This document shows positions 42,032 through 42,526 of a DNA stretch of 42,526 nucleotides, piece after piece. The stretch is from NCBI GenBank assembly GCA_947589645.1, contig CANQCG010000012.1, positions 1 to 42,526 of the forward strand, given 5' to 3'. The notes beneath the pieces were generated by a model that saw only the letters and a program-made list of their open reading frames with translations, was not told where the DNA came from and did not search any database. The translations under genes and the position numbers were made by a program. This DNA comes from an uncultured Clostridia bacterium. Its GTDB lineage: Bacteria; Bacillota; Clostridia; TANB77; CAG-508. Every line of letters begins with the position of its first letter. Positions within the stretch are counted from its first letter, which is position 1.

Positions 42032-42338
42032 TGGAGCCACTTGTCCGACTTGAACGGACGACCTACTGATTCATACTACCACAATTTTCATTGCCACAAT
42101 AAGTGTTTGTAGTCTGGACTTTCTCTTTGCCATGACGTAAAGTTTTAGGCACATCGTATAAAGTCTCTACACTCAAGAATTACTTCTTTAGCTCGGGATT
42201 AACATATAATAAATTTAGTCTTCCCCGAATTAGCGATGTCCACTTTATAAGTTTCCTCATAAAGGTGCAAGATAGTTCAAAATAAATATTTTTATTTCTC
42301 CCACAAGTCAGTTGCTCTACCAACTGAGCTAAAGTGGC
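42032..42338 (-). tRNA. tRNA-Thr (UGU), interrupted by a group I intron
   Basis: The 5' exon is 42303-42338 (36 nt) and the 3' exon 42032-42071 (40 nt); joined they give a normal 76-nt tRNA with encoded CCA. Acceptor GCCACTT pairs with AAGTGGC, the D-arm is GCTCAGTTGGTAGAGC, the anticodon stem ACTGA pairs with TCAGT, the loop is CTTGTAA with anticodon TGT, and the T-arm is GTCCGTTCAAGTCGGAC. The exons match the usual clostridial tRNA-Thr(UGU). The 231-nt insertion falls between positions 36 and 37, next to the anticodon. The junction is unambiguous, because neither edge can be shifted. It lies 2 bp after tRNA-Glu. Confidence 0.93.
42072..42302 (-). ncRNA. Group I self-splicing intron (IC3-like) in tRNA-Thr
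   Basis: 231 nt, no ORF. It begins after U36 and ends in G, as group I introns require. P1: UGU|GGGA pairs with UCUUGCA (intron nt 31-37), with U-G at the splice site and guide GCA matching the anticodon. P2 (nt 39-60) is capped by a GAAA tetraloop. P3: ACATCG (64-69) with CGATGT (147-152). P4: TTCGGG (74-79) with CCCGAG (106-111) inside AATCCCGAGC, the Q element. P6: AAGAA/TTCTT. P7: GACTTT (138-143) in GTGTAGAGACT, the R element, with AAAGTC (181-186), the S element. P8: GCC/GGC. The layout closely follows the small tRNA introns of Anabaena and Azoarcus. Confidence 0.93.
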
Positions 42339-42340
42339 AT

Positions 42341-42415
42341 TGGTGACCCCGACGGGAATCGAACCCATGTCTCCGCCGTGAAAGGGCGATGTCTTAACCG
42401 CTTGACCACGGGGCC
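42341..42415 (-). tRNA. tRNA-Glu (UUC)
   Basis: A 75-nt cloverleaf with encoded CCA. Acceptor GGCCCCG pairs with CGGGGTC, the anticodon loop CTTTCAC gives TTC, and the T-arm contains GGTTCGATTCC. It is uninterrupted, between tRNA-Lys(UUU) and tRNA-Thr(UGU). Confidence 0.95.
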
Positions 42416-42422
42416 ATAAATA

Positions 42423-42450
42423 AATGAATATTAACGAATTAATATTCATT
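42423..42450 (-). other. UUCG-capped hairpin between tRNA-Lys and tRNA-Glu
   Basis: AATGAATATTAA (42423-42434) and its exact complement (42439-42450) form a 12-bp stem. On the transcript strand the loop is the very stable UUCG tetraloop. It may aid processing of the tRNA precursor or act as a weak terminator. Confidence 0.55.
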
Positions 42451-42452
42451 TT

Positions 42453-42526
42453 TGGTGAGCTATCCGCGACTCGAACGCGGGACAACTTGATTAAAAGTCA
42501 AGTGCTCTACCACCTGAGCTAATAGC
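42453..42526 (-). tRNA. tRNA-Lys (UUU), cut by the window edge
   Basis: 74 of an expected 76 nt are present, with encoded CCA; the first two bases lie beyond the right edge. The D-arm is GCTCAGGTGGTAGAGC, the anticodon loop CTTTTAA gives TTT, and the T-arm contains GCGTTCGAGTCGC. It is the most upstream visible gene of the tRNA cluster. Confidence 0.92.

Noticed and set aside
42072-42302. The tRNA-Thr insertion as an IS remnant or degraded gene
   Set aside because: There are no terminal inverted repeats or target duplications; the exon edges are exact and the insert carries ordered group I core pairings.
42180-42485. Minus-strand 101-codon open frame
   Set aside because: It runs through the intron, tRNA-Thr 5' exon, tRNA-Glu and part of tRNA-Lys, which are clearly RNA genes; its composition is not protein-like.

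Overview
ORGANISM. The window is very AT-rich (by eye about 25-30% GC), densely coded, and uses Shine-Dalgarno sites of the GGAGG type, TTGACA/TATAAT promoters, T-tailed hairpin terminators and the standard code (TAA, TAG and TGA all serve as stops). The gene content (PflB/PflA, ComEA, LytR-CpsA-Psr protein, DacA, FemX-like transferase, CapA, DUF5711 protein, tandem-OB SSB) points to a low-GC Firmicute, most likely an anaerobic Clostridia lineage. I cannot name the genus. Several genes appear to start at TTG behind a strong ribosome binding site.

LAYOUT. 1-1280: small membrane and zinc-ribbon proteins on the minus strand. 1.6-3.4 kb: an AMP-forming acyl-CoA synthetase. 3.5-6.6 kb: pyruvate formate-lyase and its activase, with a 39-bp tandem repeat starting in the end of pflA. 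6.8-17.4 kb: a minus-strand housekeeping stretch with a winged-helix protein, an S1-domain protein, two pseudouridine synthases, a polytopic membrane protein, SSB, a polysaccharide deacetylase, an SDR, an AlkD-like protein, cytidylate kinase and a phosphodiester glycosidase. 17.6-20.4 kb: initiator tRNA and a two-gene unit whose large protein joins a helicase-associated-like segment, a sigma-region-4-like helix-turn-helix and RNA polymerase alpha-CTD-like modules. 20.4-33.2 kb: ComEA, DacA, LCP protein, CvpA, DUF5711, YkvI-like permease, a Gld-type ABC transporter, an ABC-F ATPase and CapA, mostly envelope functions. 33.2-37.2 kb: an accessory island with an AbiEi/AbiEii toxin-antitoxin pair and two unrecognised genes, bracketed by two nearly identical terminators. 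37.2-42 kb: FemX-like transferase, SH3-CAP protein, MntA/HepT pair, tRNA-Lys(CUU), a small XRE regulator, a CBM25-like protein and a FabG-like SDR. 42.0-42.5 kb: a tRNA cluster Lys(UUU)-Glu(UUC)-Thr(UGU) on the minus strand.

MAIN DISCOVERY. The tRNA-Thr(UGU) gene is split in its anticodon loop, exactly after position 36, by a 231-nt insertion with the hallmarks of a group I self-splicing intron: U before the 5' splice site, terminal G, a 3-nt internal guide GCA complementary to the anticodon UGU, a P3 pairing, P4 with P/Q-type sequences, a GUGUAGAGACU R-type element, an S-type AAGUCC element and a GAAA-capped P2. It carries no ORF and resembles the small tRNA introns of subgroup IC3. A group I intron in a tRNA-Thr of this kind of bacterium is, to my knowledge, not a standard observation. 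The second most unusual item is the sigma4/alpha-CTD-like regulator behind a promoter carrying three TGCC-type sites.
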